Positions 1 through 8,519 of a stretch of DNA of 64,000 nucleotides are shown here, one piece after another (within the stretch, counting starts at the first letter, position 1; every line of letters starts with the position of its first letter). The notes beneath the pieces are model-generated. The model was not told where the DNA came from and made no database searches. It worked only from the letters and a program-made list of their open reading frames with translations. A program made the translations under genes and the position numbers. Origin of the DNA: Methylobacter sp. Lineage in GTDB: Bacteria > Pseudomonadota > Gammaproteobacteria > Methylococcales > Methylomonadaceae. The stretch lies in the NCBI GenBank assembly GCA_030679035.1, contig JAUXTH010000101.1, forward strand, positions 1 through 64,000, written 5' to 3'.

Positions 1-44
1 CGCGACTTTAGTTGCGCTAATGATTTAGCGCAACTAAAGTCGCG
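1..44. repeat. Palindromic repeat (19-bp perfect arms)
   Basis: Arms at 1-19 and 26-44 are perfect reverse complements around a 6-base loop. The arms end in GACTTTAGTTGCG-type sequence followed by GGCTCC, and the same GCGACT...AGTCGCGGCTCC theme recurs at 21740-21811. This is a dispersed, probably REP/MITE-like palindrome. Bases 45-177, up to the LuxR gene end, hold no gene I can support. Confidence 0.8.
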
Positions 45-177
45 GCTCCATTTATGGTTTTCCCAGCATTTTAAAGTAGATGCGAAGAAATCATGTTGTA
101 TAGGCCGTTGCCTCTTATTTTGGTAAGGCTTGGCAGAGGGCTTTTGCTCAACAAAAATAAAGCCGTGGGAGTATCAA

Positions 178-1326
178 TCAATCTTTTATTACGGCGGCCT
201 TAGCCGGAGCTGCAAGCATGCCGAAACCTGTAGTCAGCAATTGTATGAGTTCGGATTGACGATGCGTTTGGGTTTTTGCCAGCACCTGCTTTAACTGCGT
301 TTTTACCGTATTGCTGCTGATGCCTCGGCTTTGGGCATAATTGCTAGCCGTTTGTCCTCGCAGCAAAGCGGTCGCGAGTCTGGCTTCGGTCGGAGAAAGA
401 CCGTAGCATTGCGTCAACAGGCTGTCGTCCAAATCGAGCGGCAGATCCGGGTCATAAATAAATAACGCAACGGCCGGCACCGAACCGGAAAAAGGTAACG
501 GCCGGTTTTGTAGCGATACCACTATCGCCGATAACGGACGGTTTGAATTGTTCCGATGCAAGCTCATCGCATTGCCTTGTCCCAGCTCTGCGGCGTTGCC
601 GATTAACTGACGCAAGGCGCGAGTTTCGTTAGCGTTAACCGCCAGACAGCGACTCGCGGCATTGAGACAAAAGCCATCTAAGGTTTCTGCCATGTGATTG
701 ACAAATACGGCTTGGCCGCATTTGTCGAACAAGACCAAGCCGACCGGCAAGCGGTTCAAGAGTTCGGTGTCCGTAGCCTGCACCCGCTTAACTTCGGAAA
801 GCTTTTTGTGAATCATGCAAGAGCGGCGCAAATGCGGCACCAATCGGGCGAACAATGCCGTTTCATCGGCGGAAAAAGGTTGCTGTTTGGATCTAAACAT
901 CGACAGTCGCACCGCCAGCGTATCCTGCTTGAGAAGATGACCGATCATGGCATGAAAATAATCCTGCGGTTTAAGCCAATCGTTATACCATTCAGTCTTG
1001 ACGAGTTCCCGCGCCGGAAACAAACGATCGGTTGTTATAAATTCGCCTTCAGGCAAATCGCTGGAGTTTTCAAACCAGACATTGACCTTGGAATAATAGC
1101 GCTCGTAAGACACGATGGTTTCAGGGTCGGTGCGGGCGGATTGAATAAATGAAACTTCATCGCTGCGGCAAGTGGGACTGCGGTTGGCAAAATCCATCAG
1201 ATAAATGACGGTACCTTTGCTATTGAAAGCCTCTGACAACTGCTCCAAAAAAACCGGCCATAACTCCGGCATGACCGCAGCATCGTAGATTTTTCCGATT
1301 AAATTATCATATTGGCTTTCGTTCAT
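178..1326 (-). CDS. LuxR-family transcriptional regulator
   Basis: A 382-residue protein with a C-terminal LuxR/GerE helix-turn-helix. The region around residues 305-365 carries LSPTEARLATALLRGQT and a recognition helix with SSNTVKTQLKQVLAKT, the usual spacing for this fold. The N-terminal 300 residues have no motif I can name with certainty; part of it (about 190-290) looks like a degenerate PAS-like sensor (LLNRLPVGLVLFDKCGQAVF). There is no response-regulator receiver domain. The gene lies 50 bases downstream of cheB on the same strand, so it may be co-transcribed with the cheR-cheD-cheB group, but its targets cannot be read from the sequence. The start is an ATG at 1326. Confidence 0.85.
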   Translation of the reverse strand: MNESQYDNLIGKIYDAAVMPELWPVFLEQLSEAFNSKGTVIYLMDFANRSPTCRSDEVSFIQSARTDPETIVSYERYYSKVNVWFENSSDLPEGEFITTDRLFPARELVKTEWYNDWLKPQDYFHAMIGHLLKQDTLAVRLSMFRSKQQPFSADETALFARLVPHLRRSCMIHKKLSEVKRVQATDTELLNRLPVGLVLFDKCGQAVFVNHMAETLDGFCLNAASRCLAVNANETRALRQLIGNAAELGQGNAMSLHRNNSNRPLSAIVVSLQNRPLPFSGSVPAVALFIYDPDLPLDLDDSLLTQCYGLSPTEARLATALLRGQTASNYAQSRGISSNTVKTQLKQVLAKTQTHRQSELIQLLTTGFGMLAAPAKAAVIKD

Positions 1327-1376
1327 AAGGCGGATTCAGCTCCGAAGTGCAATCTCAATAAGAGGGGGCGTAACGG

Positions 1377-2438
1377 TTAGGTTTTTTTAAACAGCGCCCG
1401 AGTCGGCGCCTGCATAATCAGTTGCGGAATCGCCGATAACGGCAAAATGCCATCGACGGCACCCAGTTTGACCGCTTCTTTGGGCATGCCGTAGACCACG
1501 CAACTGGTTTCGTCTTGGGCGATGGTCAGGGCTCCGGCATCGTGCATCTCTTTCATGCCGTGAGCGCCGTCATCGCCCATGCCGGTCAGGATGATGCCTA
1601 CTGCATTGGCTCCTGCCGACTGGGCGCTGGAACGGAATAATACGTCTACCGAGGGGCGGTGCCTGCTGACCAGCGGGCCGTCTTTGACCTCGACCTGATA
1701 TTGTGCGCCGCTACGTTGCAGCAACATGTGCTTGCCGCCGGGGGCGATTAAAACTACGCCGGGCAAGGCGCGATCATTATGGGCGGCTTCTTTTATCGTC
1801 ACTTGGCAAATGCCGTCCAGCCTCTTGGCAAAAGCTGCGGTGAAATGTTCCGGCATGTGTTGCACTACCACGATCGGCGGGGCAGTGCGCGGCAACTGGG
1901 TGAACAGGTATTCCAACGCCTGCGTGCCGCCGGTTGAGGTGCCGATGACGATTACCCGATCAGTCGTCTGCACCATTGGCTTAGGTGCGCTCGCGCCGAA
2001 CAGGCTGTTTGTGCTTGCAGCGACAGGTTTGATTGTTCTGGGTCGGGATCCTGCTGCGGCCTTAATAACGTCGATAATGGTGGCTTTGGATTCTTGCAGG
2101 AAGTTACGCAAGTTGACCTTCGGCTTGGTGATAATATCAACCGCTCCGGCGCTCATGGCTTGCATGGTCACTTCCGCGCCTTTTTCCGTCAAGGTAGAAC
2201 AGATGACCACCGGGGTAGGGTGTTCGCTCATCAGTTTTTTAAGGAAAGTAACGCCGTCCATGCGCGGCATTTCAATGTCCAACACAATGACATCCGGCCA
2301 TTCGGTTTCCATTTTCTTCATCGCAAAAATGGGGTCGGGGGCTGCGCCGATGACTTTTATGCCCGATACGCCGTCCAGTAAACCGGTTAATACCTGCCGC
2401 ACCACGGCGGAATCATCGACTATCAATACTTTAATCAT
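1377..2438 (-). CDS. cheB: CheB chemotaxis methylesterase/deamidase
   Basis: CheB removes methyl groups from receptor glutamates and is activated by phosphorylation from CheA. The N-terminal receiver domain has the acidic pair in [10 protein letters not shown] and the phosphoacceptor Asp in [13 protein letters not shown]. The C-terminal catalytic domain shows the Ser of GTSTGG, the His of [10 protein letters not shown] and the Asp of [11 protein letters not shown], the expected Ser-His-Asp triad. I chose the ATG at 2438 (MIKVLIVDD), which matches family N-termini; the longer frame to 2471 would read into the repeat element upstream. Length is 353 residues, normal for CheB. It is separated from cheD by the inserted element at 2474-2928, so its expression depends on read-through or on a promoter in that element. 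Confidence 0.96.
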   Translation of the reverse strand: MIKVLIVDDSAVVRQVLTGLLDGVSGIKVIGAAPDPIFAMKKMETEWPDVIVLDIEMPRMDGVTFLKKLMSEHPTPVVICSTLTEKGAEVTMQAMSAGAVDIITKPKVNLRNFLQESKATIIDVIKAAAGSRPRTIKPVAASTNSLFGASAPKPMVQTTDRVIVIGTSTGGTQALEYLFTQLPRTAPPIVVVQHMPEHFTAAFAKRLDGICQVTIKEAAHNDRALPGVVLIAPGGKHMLLQRSGAQYQVEVKDGPLVSRHRPSVDVLFRSSAQSAGANAVGIILTGMGDDGAHGMKEMHDAGALTIAQDETSCVVYGMPKEAVKLGAVDGILPLSAIPQLIMQAPTRALFKKT

Positions 2439-2473
2439 TTGACATATTATTTGTTTTTGTTCAGCAGTCAAGA

Positions 2474-2928
2474 ATAGAACGCAGATGACGCTGATGGTTA
2501 TGATTAAATAAGATTTTTCTTTTTTGAAAAAACCTTGCGTTTAAACTCTGGCTTCTTTCCATAATTTAACAGCAAACCGACTTCAATTTCTGTGGCTTTG
2601 AGATAGTTGATTAATTGAAGTTCGTGCTCCTTACATAAGGTTTCAGCCGTTTTTAATTCAACAATTACGCATCTATCAACGACTAAATCAGCAAAATACT
2701 CTCCTACTTCTTTATCTTTATAATAAACTTTTATCTGTTTTTGTTTCTCAACGAACAAACCCATCGCGACAAGATCAATGAATAATACATTCTCATAAAC
2801 TTTCTCTAAAAAGCCATAGCCCAACGTATTGTATCCTTTGTAGAATGCCTCAATAATTTGTTCGGTAATTTCTGAGTATTTATAATTATCTGCGTTAATC
2901 ATATTCATCAGCGTTATCTGCGTTCCAT
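2474..2928. mobile_element. Inverted-repeat-bounded element carrying a GxxExxY gene
   Basis: The left arm (2474-2495) and right arm (2907-2928) are 22-base inverted repeats matching at 20 of 22 positions, built on GAACGCAGATGACGC. They enclose a single AT-rich gene. The same arm occurs at both ends of a 93-bp element at 27432-27524, which also shares the sub-terminal GATTAAATAAGATTTT just inside the left arm. The element sits exactly between cheD and cheB. No transposase is encoded, so mobility is inferred from the shared ends at two loci. No target-site duplication is obvious to me. Confidence 0.7.
2504..2908 (-). CDS. GxxExxY-family protein (PD-(D/E)XK-like)
   Basis: About 134 residues from the ATG at 2908 (another in-frame ATG at 2902). 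It carries the family signature GFLEKVY, and a nuclease-like core [14 protein letters not shown] in which Asp and Glu-x-Lys resemble the PD-(D/E)XK active site. The open frame extends to a TTG at 2950, but those extra codons are the inverted repeat of the host element, so I reject that start. The gene is much more AT-rich than the che genes around it. Family function is not established to my knowledge; the nuclease fold is an inference from the motif. It is carried as cargo of the 2474-2928 element rather than being a chemotaxis gene. Confidence 0.85.
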   Translation of the reverse strand: MNMINADNYKYSEITEQIIEAFYKGYNTLGYGFLEKVYENVLFIDLVAMGLFVEKQKQIKVYYKDKEVGEYFADLVVDRCVIVELKTAETLCKEHELQLINYLKATEIEVGLLLNYGKKPEFKRKVFSKKKNLI

Positions 2929-2943
2929 TGTATTTGATGTTAC

Positions 2944-3543
2944 CTACCAAAAATCAGCCTGATCCGAGGGCTGCGGGGTGTGTACGGCTGTATTTTTCTT
3001 CAGGAAATGTTGCTCCTGGTTAATGACAGCCTGTTGTTCAGCATGTTCAATGTTTTTAACATACACGGAAAAATCGCTCGCCAGGAAAAAAATGTTGCGT
3101 CCTATGTGGCCGCCCAGACCGGAGGCTACCAACGGTATACGTTCGGTGCTCAAAAAAGTTTTAATAAATTCGCAATTGACCGCGCCTATGGATTGTCCGC
3201 CGCGTAATTCATTGCCCAGTTTTAGCACATCGCCGCCGCCAAAGGCTTTGGCTTTTAAGTGTATGCGTTGCGCACCCTGTTTTAGCATTTGGTTAATCAG
3301 CAACTCCATCGCATGGATGCCGTAGCGTCCGCCTTCCGAACCTAACAAGGCTGCATTATGGGCCGGATGCTGCTGCGCCAGTAAAAAATGATTCATGCCG
3401 ATCACGCGATTAACCGGATCGTACAAACACGCTGCGACGCAGGAGCCCAGCAAGGTGGAAATAATTTCATCTTTTTTGGTCACATAACTTTCGCCGGGGT
3501 CGATGATGACCCGCGGCAGTCCCTGGTACTGGCCTACTTGCAT
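2944..3543 (-). CDS. cheD: CheD chemoreceptor glutamine deamidase
   Basis: CheD deamidates receptor glutamines and so tunes receptors together with CheR and CheB. The 199-residue product has the conserved catalytic region TLLGSCVAACLYD with the nucleophilic Cys, followed by GMNHFLL with the catalytic His, and the LKAKAFGGGDVL and IGAVNCEFIKTFL blocks typical of the family. Its ATG at 3543 lies inside the 3' end of cheR (10-base overlap), so translation is likely coupled. It has about 40 residues after the core, usual for proteobacterial CheD. Confidence 0.94.
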   Translation of the reverse strand: MQVGQYQGLPRVIIDPGESYVTKKDEIISTLLGSCVAACLYDPVNRVIGMNHFLLAQQHPAHNAALLGSEGGRYGIHAMELLINQMLKQGAQRIHLKAKAFGGGDVLKLGNELRGGQSIGAVNCEFIKTFLSTERIPLVASGLGGHIGRNIFFLASDFSVYVKNIEHAEQQAVINQEQHFLKKNTAVHTPQPSDQADFW

Positions 3544-4376
3544 GGTTTTTGATAAATGGAGGGGGTGATCATGGACAATTCAGTTTTAATGCTGTGCAAG
3601 GTTTCAGAATGGCTGATAAAAAAATAGCCGCCCGGCTTTAACGCCGAAATAACGCGCTGGACTATATCCTGTTTGGTTTCCGTATCAAAATAGATCAACA
3701 CATTGCGTAAGAAAATAACATCGAATTGCCCGAGGCTCTTGGGCAGCGGGGTTTTAAGATTGATCTGGCCGAAACTGACGCGGTTTCTTATTTTTTCATC
3801 GACGCGGAAATAGCCATCCTGAGAGCGTACGCCTTTCAGGCAGTATTTATCCAGATAGCGCTTGTCCATGTTATCCAGTCTGTCCATCAAATAAGCGCCT
3901 CTACGCGCGGTTTCCAGCACCTCGGTATTGACATCGGAGCCGAAGATCTCCCATTTTCTCATGCCCAAGCCTTCGGCTAAGGTCATGCCGATCGAGTAAC
4001 TTTCTTCGCCTGTGGAACTTGCAGCGCTCCACAGGCGGAAATTATCGCCCCGCCAAGGTTTGATAATCTGTTCTTGAAGAAAATCAAAATGCTTGGGTTC
4101 ACGAAAAAAATAAGTTTCATTGGTGGTCAGTATATTGACCATCAATTGAAATTCGTGAGGGTGTTGTCCTGAATTGAGCAGTTGGTAGTATTGTCCGTAA
4201 GTTTGCAAGCCGTAGTGCAACAGGCGTTTAGCTAACCGGCTGGCCACCATGATTTTTTTTTCCGGTGCTAACGCGATGCCTGCGTGATCGTAAATTGTGC
4301 GCCTGAAATGGGCGAACTCTTCGGCGCTGATAGGTTCAAGACTGATAAAAAACTCCCTGCTTAATAAAAAAATCAA
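3534..4376 (-). CDS. cheR: CheR chemotaxis methyltransferase
   Basis: CheR methylates receptor glutamates using S-adenosylmethionine. The N-terminal helical domain is followed by the Rossmann methyltransferase domain, with NETYFFREPKHFDFL, the SAM-binding WSAASSTGEESYSIGM and VIFLRNVLIYFD. The product is at most 280 residues. The start is uncertain: the first in-frame start-type codon is TTG at 4376, and AGGGAG near 4355-4360 lies inside the frame just upstream of where homologous proteins begin, with no ATG or GTG at the right spacing. Either the TTG or a rarer codon near residue 12 is used. It is first in the minus-strand che group and divergent from the plus-strand group. Confidence 0.94.
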   Translation of the reverse strand: MIFLLSREFFISLEPISAEEFAHFRRTIYDHAGIALAPEKKIMVASRLAKRLLHYGLQTYGQYYQLLNSGQHPHEFQLMVNILTTNETYFFREPKHFDFLQEQIIKPWRGDNFRLWSAASSTGEESYSIGMTLAEGLGMRKWEIFGSDVNTEVLETARRGAYLMDRLDNMDKRYLDKYCLKGVRSQDGYFRVDEKIRNRVSFGQINLKTPLPKSLGQFDVIFLRNVLIYFDTETKQDIVQRVISALKPGGYFFISHSETLHSIKTELSMITPSIYQKPCK

Positions 4377-4559
4377 GATAGTACATTTGAATGCAAACGC
4401 ATATTAGATTGCGTTTTTTACGAGAGCATGACATGCCGGAAATGGGTTTAAGACTAGAACAAACCTTTTTCTTCGTCATGGAAACTTAATAAAATCGAGA
4501 TGGCACTAAGTATAAATACATATTAAACTGCATCTCCCACAAGAACAATGAGGATTTAA

Positions 4560-5465
4560 ATGCCGCACATCCAAAATAGCAGCGACAGTAAGTTATTGTA
4601 CGGTTCACTGCCTGCATTGCCGATAATCTTGGGTGGGGTGATCGTTGGCTGGCAAGATGGCGCTACTTTATATAGCATATTGGTCAGCTTGCTGCTGGTG
4701 TTCTGCGGGATCGGCAGCGGTTTGTTTTTGTGGCATCGCCATGTTAATGAATTGGCGCAAACTAATTTCCGCTGGACTCAGGATGAAAGCAGCAAGATAG
4801 ACGCGGTTTCGACCTATACCTCCGAGTTGGAGCGGCTGCTGCTGACCATAAGCCCAATACTTTCCCAGCACGTCATGGTTTCGCGGGAGCATACCGAGCA
4901 GGAAATTACCTCGCTATCAAGCCGTTTCTCCGGCATGGTCAATGAACTCCAGCAGATCGTCGACAGCACCGATAATGCGCTGGGGGGCCAGCAATGCTAC
5001 CATCTGGACACGGTAATTGATACCAGCCGTGATTTGCTGCAACCGGTTCTGGACTTGCTCAGACAGATTCATCAGCTAGAACACAAGGTCGTTGATGATG
5101 CATTCTTGCTTCAGGCCGAAACCAATATCAATCAGACTTTATCTCTTTTAAGCCTAGCTTTAACCCATTACCGCAGCGATGTTGACGCGCTTAGAAACAA
5201 CGCCGAGCAAATTCGCGGCGAGATCAATAATGTGCTGGTGGCCTTGCAATTTCAGGATCGTGTTAGCCAGATATTAACGCAAGTCGAAAACAACTTGCTG
5301 AATCTGCAAAAAACCATTGAAAAGATACAACAGCAAGGCAGTAAGCGTGATGGCAATATGCTTCAAGTCGATGAAGCCGTCGAGCACATAGAAGAAAACT
5401 ACAAGTCGGTCAGCTCCAGGCCGGATCGTGGGTCGGACGGCTCAGACGACTTAACCTTTTTTTAA
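4560..5465 (+). CDS. Membrane protein with CheZ-like DxxxQ motif
   Basis: A 301-residue protein with two predicted membrane segments near the N-terminus (about residues 14-31 and 37-57), then a long helical, coiled-coil-like cytoplasmic part. There is no receptor signalling hairpin, so it is not a normal methyl-accepting protein. Residues 229-239 read ALQFQDRVSQI; Asp233 and Gln237 form a DxxxQ pattern as in the phosphatase site of CheZ (catalytic Asp and Gln on one helix). The C-terminus ends in an acidic stretch and DDLTFF, reminiscent of the CheY-binding tail of CheZ. It is 20 bases upstream of cheY. A membrane-tethered CheY phosphatase is therefore a reasonable inference, not a proven one. 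GAGGA at 4549-4553 supports the ATG at 4560. Confidence 0.6.
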   Translation: MPHIQNSSDSKLLYGSLPALPIILGGVIVGWQDGATLYSILVSLLLVFCGIGSGLFLWHRHVNELAQTNFRWTQDESSKIDAVSTYTSELERLLLTISPILSQHVMVSREHTEQEITSLSSRFSGMVNELQQIVDSTDNALGGQQCYHLDTVIDTSRDLLQPVLDLLRQIHQLEHKVVDDAFLLQAETNINQTLSLLSLALTHYRSDVDALRNNAEQIRGEINNVLVALQFQDRVSQILTQVENNLLNLQKTIEKIQQQGSKRDGNMLQVDEAVEHIEENYKSVSSRPDRGSDGSDDLTFF

Positions 5466-5485
5466 TTCAACAGTAGACCTTAACT

Positions 5486-5854
5486 ATGGCGAAAACAATT
5501 TTGATCGTGGATGACTCAGCTTCAATGCGACAGGTAGTCGGCATTGCGCTTAAAGGAGCAGGTTATGAGGTGATCGAAGCATGCGATGGCAAAGATGCGT
5601 TAAGCAAGATGACAGGGGTTAAAATTCACCTTATCGTCAGCGATATTAATATGCCGGTTATGGACGGCATTACCTTCGTGAAAGAAGTTAAACAGCTCGA
5701 CCAATACAAATTCACCCCCATCATTATGCTGACCACTGAAATGGAGGAGGATAAAAAACGGGCGGCCAAGGAGGCCGGCGCTAAAGCCTGGGTAACCAAG
5801 CCATTTCAGCCTCCTATCTTGCTCGCGGCCATCGCCAAATTAGTGCTGCCTTAA
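5486..5854 (+). CDS. cheY: CheY-type response regulator
   Basis: A single 122-residue receiver domain. It has the acidic pair Asp9-Asp10, phosphoacceptor Asp53 (VSDINMPVMDG), Thr83/Thr84 in MLTTE and Lys105 in WVTKPF, the complete receiver set. The residue aligning with Tyr106 of E. coli CheY is Trp102. There is no output domain, so it acts by protein contact, in chemotaxis with the flagellar or pilus motor. It lies between the candidate membrane phosphatase and the STAS gene and upstream of cheA, in one closely spaced operon. Confidence 0.93.
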   Translation: MAKTILIVDDSASMRQVVGIALKGAGYEVIEACDGKDALSKMTGVKIHLIVSDINMPVMDGITFVKEVKQLDQYKFTPIIMLTTEMEEDKKRAAKEAGAKAWVTKPFQPPILLAAIAKLVLP

Positions 5855-5872
5855 ACCTTATCGGGAGCTGTC

Positions 5873-6205
5873 ATGACCGCAAAAGCCAAGAAAAACGACG
5901 GGGTAGTGTGTCTGTCTATTATGGATGACATGACTATCTACAACGCACATTCGCTCAAGGAAACCCTGTTGGGATATTGCGTTCCTGGGACACAGGAGTT
6001 GCAACTTGATTTGTCGGCGGTTGCTGAAATAGACAGCGCGGGCTTGCAGTTGCTCTTGTCATTGAAGGCCGAGGCACAAAAATGCGGATTTACCCTGCGT
6101 TTGTTGCGGCACAGTGAGGCCGTGATCGAGGTTTTTGAACTGCTCAAACTCGGTACCTATTTTGGCGATCCCATCGTTTTCCCCGCTAATTGGAAAAAAT
6201 CATGA
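5873..6205 (+). CDS. STAS-domain protein
   Basis: A 110-residue single STAS domain of the anti-sigma-factor-antagonist type. The signature LDLSAVAEIDSAGLQLLLSL contains Ser55 next to Asp54, the position phosphorylated in SpoIIAA-like proteins. It overlaps cheA by four bases (ATGA at 6202-6205), so the two are co-translated. Small STAS proteins are known in some chemosensory operons, but the partner here is unknown: no anti-sigma kinase of the RsbW type is visible in the window. A role in regulating or scaffolding the CheA complex is inferred from position only. Confidence 0.88.
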   Translation: MTAKAKKNDGVVCLSIMDDMTIYNAHSLKETLLGYCVPGTQELQLDLSAVAEIDSAGLQLLLSLKAEAQKCGFTLRLLRHSEAVIEVFELLKLGTYFGDPIVFPANWKKS

Positions 6206-8382
6206 GCGAAATAAATCCCGCCCTGGAAACCTTTGCCCAGGAAGTTGACGAATTACTGACGGCCATGGAAGACGCCTTGTTGGTTCTGGAAGCGATGCCC
6301 GATGACGCCGATTGCATCAACAGTATTTTCCGAGCCATGCACACCATTAAAGGCTCTTCGGGGTTGTTCGGTTTTGACGACGTGGTTGCTTTCACCCATG
6401 AAGCCGAAACTGTATTAGACCGGGTTAGAAATGGCGAACGCGCGATTGACGCCGAACTGATTGCTGTTTTGTTAGCCTGTAAAGACCACACCGCACAGAT
6501 TATTCAACATTTTTTGATCAACGAAGATGAACCGTTGCCGGAGGCGCTGCAACAGCAAAGTCAGGCGCTGATTACTCAATTAACCGGTCAAGCGGCTGTT
6601 GCCGGAGGCATGCCCTCGACGCAACAGGAAAAAGCCGATCATTTTGAAGTGGATGTCAATACCTCGGACAGCAGCGACAACTGGGTTATCAGCCTGGCGT
6701 TCAAACAGAACTCCCTACGTAACGGCATGGATCCGTTGTCGTTTATCCGTTATCTGCAAACGCTGGGCAAAATCATTGAAGTGATTATTACCATGCCGAC
6801 GATTCCCCGTATCGAGGATATGGAGCCCGAAGACTGTTATCTTAACTTTAAGATAGCCTTCAACAGCAGTGTGGATAAGAAAACCATCGAAGACGTGTTT
6901 GAGTTTGCCGAAGATGATTGCGATATTCATATTTTGCCGCCACATTCCAGACAGGAACACTACTTGCAGCTGCTGGAAAATATGCAGGAAGACCAGGTTA
7001 AACGCTTAGGCGAAATGCTTATCGAGATCGGCGCCTTAACTGAAAAAGAAGTCACGCACACACTCAATGAACAGCGCGACGATGAAAGTGCTGAGACGAA
7101 ACCTCTCGGCGAAATGTTGCTGGAAAAAAATATTTTGCAGCAACCGGTCATCGAACAGGCGCTTAAAAAACAAGAATCAGTCAAACAAAAAATCAACAAG
7201 GAATCCAATTACATTCGGGTCGATGCGGCCAAGCTGGGTTATCTGATTAATTTGGTCGGTGAGTTGGTGATTTCAGGCGCTGCGATGCGGTTGATGGTTG
7301 ACAAGCACGGCTTATCCGATGTCGATGATGTCGCTTCGACGATGAGCCATCTGGTCGAAGATATACGCGACACCGCCTTGCAATTGCGCATGGTGCAAAT
7401 CGGCGAGACCTTTACCCGTTTCCAGCGCGTAGTGCATGACGTCAGCAAGGAATTGGGCAAGCAAATTCAGTTGCAAATCACCGGCGGCGAATCCGAACTG
7501 GATAAAACCGTCGTGGAAAAAATCAACGACCCGCTGACTCATCTGGTGCGCAATTCGCTCGATCATGGCATCGAAACCCCCGCAGAGCGAATGCGGGCAG
7601 GCAAGCCTGAAAAAGGCACCATACAGCTTAATGCTTATCATGACTCAGGACGTATCGTGATTCAGATCAGCGATGACGGCAAAGGCCTGGATTCTGAAAA
7701 AATCGTCGCCAAAGCGATAGCCAAAGGACTGGTTAAAGCGGATCAAGTGCTCAGTCAGAGCGAAATTTACAATCTTATTTTCGAGCCCGGATTAAGCACC
7801 AAAGAAGAGGCCAGCAACCTGTCCGGTCGGGGAGTCGGCATGGATGTGGTCAGACGCAATATCGAGGCATTACGCGGCAGCGTTTCTGTCGACAGTGAGT
7901 TGGGGCAAGGCACCACGGTAACGATACACTTGCCGTTAACGCTGGCGATTATTGACGGATTTATGGTGGAAGCGCAAAAGGAACGTTACATCATCCCGCT
8001 CAGCATGGTCGAAGAATGCGTCGAAATGAGCAGCGATGAATGGCAAATCGATGAAGTTCAACATTATGTCAATTTACGCGGCCAAGTTTTACCTTATTTG
8101 CGCTTGGGCGATTTCTTCCACAACAATAAAAAACACACTCATACGCAACGGGAAAGCTTGGTCGTCGTACGTTTTGGCGAGGCCAAAGCGGGGTTTGTCG
8201 TCGATGAATTGCACGGCGAAAATCAAACCGTGATCAAGCCGCTCGGCAAGCTGTTTGAGAATCTTAATGGCATTGGCGGCGCGACCGTGTTGGGTAGTGG
8301 CGATGTTGCGTTAATTCTCGATGTACAGGGACTTATTCAGCATGCGAAAAAACGGGTTAATCCCGCTTTAGCATTGTCATAG
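6202..8382 (+). CDS. cheA: CheA chemotaxis histidine kinase
   Basis: CheA phosphorylates CheY and CheB in response to receptors. In order: an HPt domain with His47 in RAMHTIKGSSG; a middle region of about 250 residues with an uncommon segment (about 280-330, LGEMLIEIGALTEKEV and LGEMLLEKNIL) resembling the N-terminal domain of type II secretion ATPases; a dimerisation helix pair starting YIRVDAAKLGYLINLVGEL; the ATPase with N box LVRNSLDHGIE, G1 DDGKGLD and G2 GRGVGMD; and a C-terminal CheW-like domain. I chose the ATG at 6202, which overlaps the STAS stop, over the TTG at 6190. Length is 726 residues. Normal CheA P2 motifs are not obvious, so the middle region may replace P2. Confidence 0.96.
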   Translation: MSEINPALETFAQEVDELLTAMEDALLVLEAMPDDADCINSIFRAMHTIKGSSGLFGFDDVVAFTHEAETVLDRVRNGERAIDAELIAVLLACKDHTAQIIQHFLINEDEPLPEALQQQSQALITQLTGQAAVAGGMPSTQQEKADHFEVDVNTSDSSDNWVISLAFKQNSLRNGMDPLSFIRYLQTLGKIIEVIITMPTIPRIEDMEPEDCYLNFKIAFNSSVDKKTIEDVFEFAEDDCDIHILPPHSRQEHYLQLLENMQEDQVKRLGEMLIEIGALTEKEVTHTLNEQRDDESAETKPLGEMLLEKNILQQPVIEQALKKQESVKQKINKESNYIRVDAAKLGYLINLVGELVISGAAMRLMVDKHGLSDVDDVASTMSHLVEDIRDTALQLRMVQIGETFTRFQRVVHDVSKELGKQIQLQITGGESELDKTVVEKINDPLTHLVRNSLDHGIETPAERMRAGKPEKGTIQLNAYHDSGRIVIQISDDGKGLDSEKIVAKAIAKGLVKADQVLSQSEIYNLIFEPGLSTKEEASNLSGRGVGMDVVRRNIEALRGSVSVDSELGQGTTVTIHLPLTLAIIDGFMVEAQKERYIIPLSMVEECVEMSSDEWQIDEVQHYVNLRGQVLPYLRLGDFFHNNKKHTHTQRESLVVVRFGEAKAGFVVDELHGENQTVIKPLGKLFENLNGIGGATVLGSGDVALILDVQGLIQHAKKRVNPALALS

Positions 8383-8456
8383 GCTGTTTAAAATCGGCAT
8401 TATTGTTGGGTTACGCTACGCTAACTCAACCTACTAACAATAGGCACGGGTACTCT

Positions 8457-8519
8457 ATGAATATTAACGATTTAATAATGAAAATAAGCATATCGACGGG
8501 AGCTTACCATGCTGAATAA
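8457..8519 (+). promoter_or_regulatory. Short overlapping leader ORF before the first receptor
   Basis: A 20-codon frame starting MNINDL and ending across the ATG of the receptor gene at 8509. A similar frame starting MNINHL stands at the same place before the second receptor (10774-10827). The pair may be a conserved leader giving translational coupling, or only a by-product of the duplication. No peptide function is claimed. Confidence 0.3.

Noticed and set aside
60-130. Possible receptor C-terminus remnant (FSQHFKVDAKK) before the LuxR gene
   Set aside because: Too short, and no upstream receptor sequence is available in the window.
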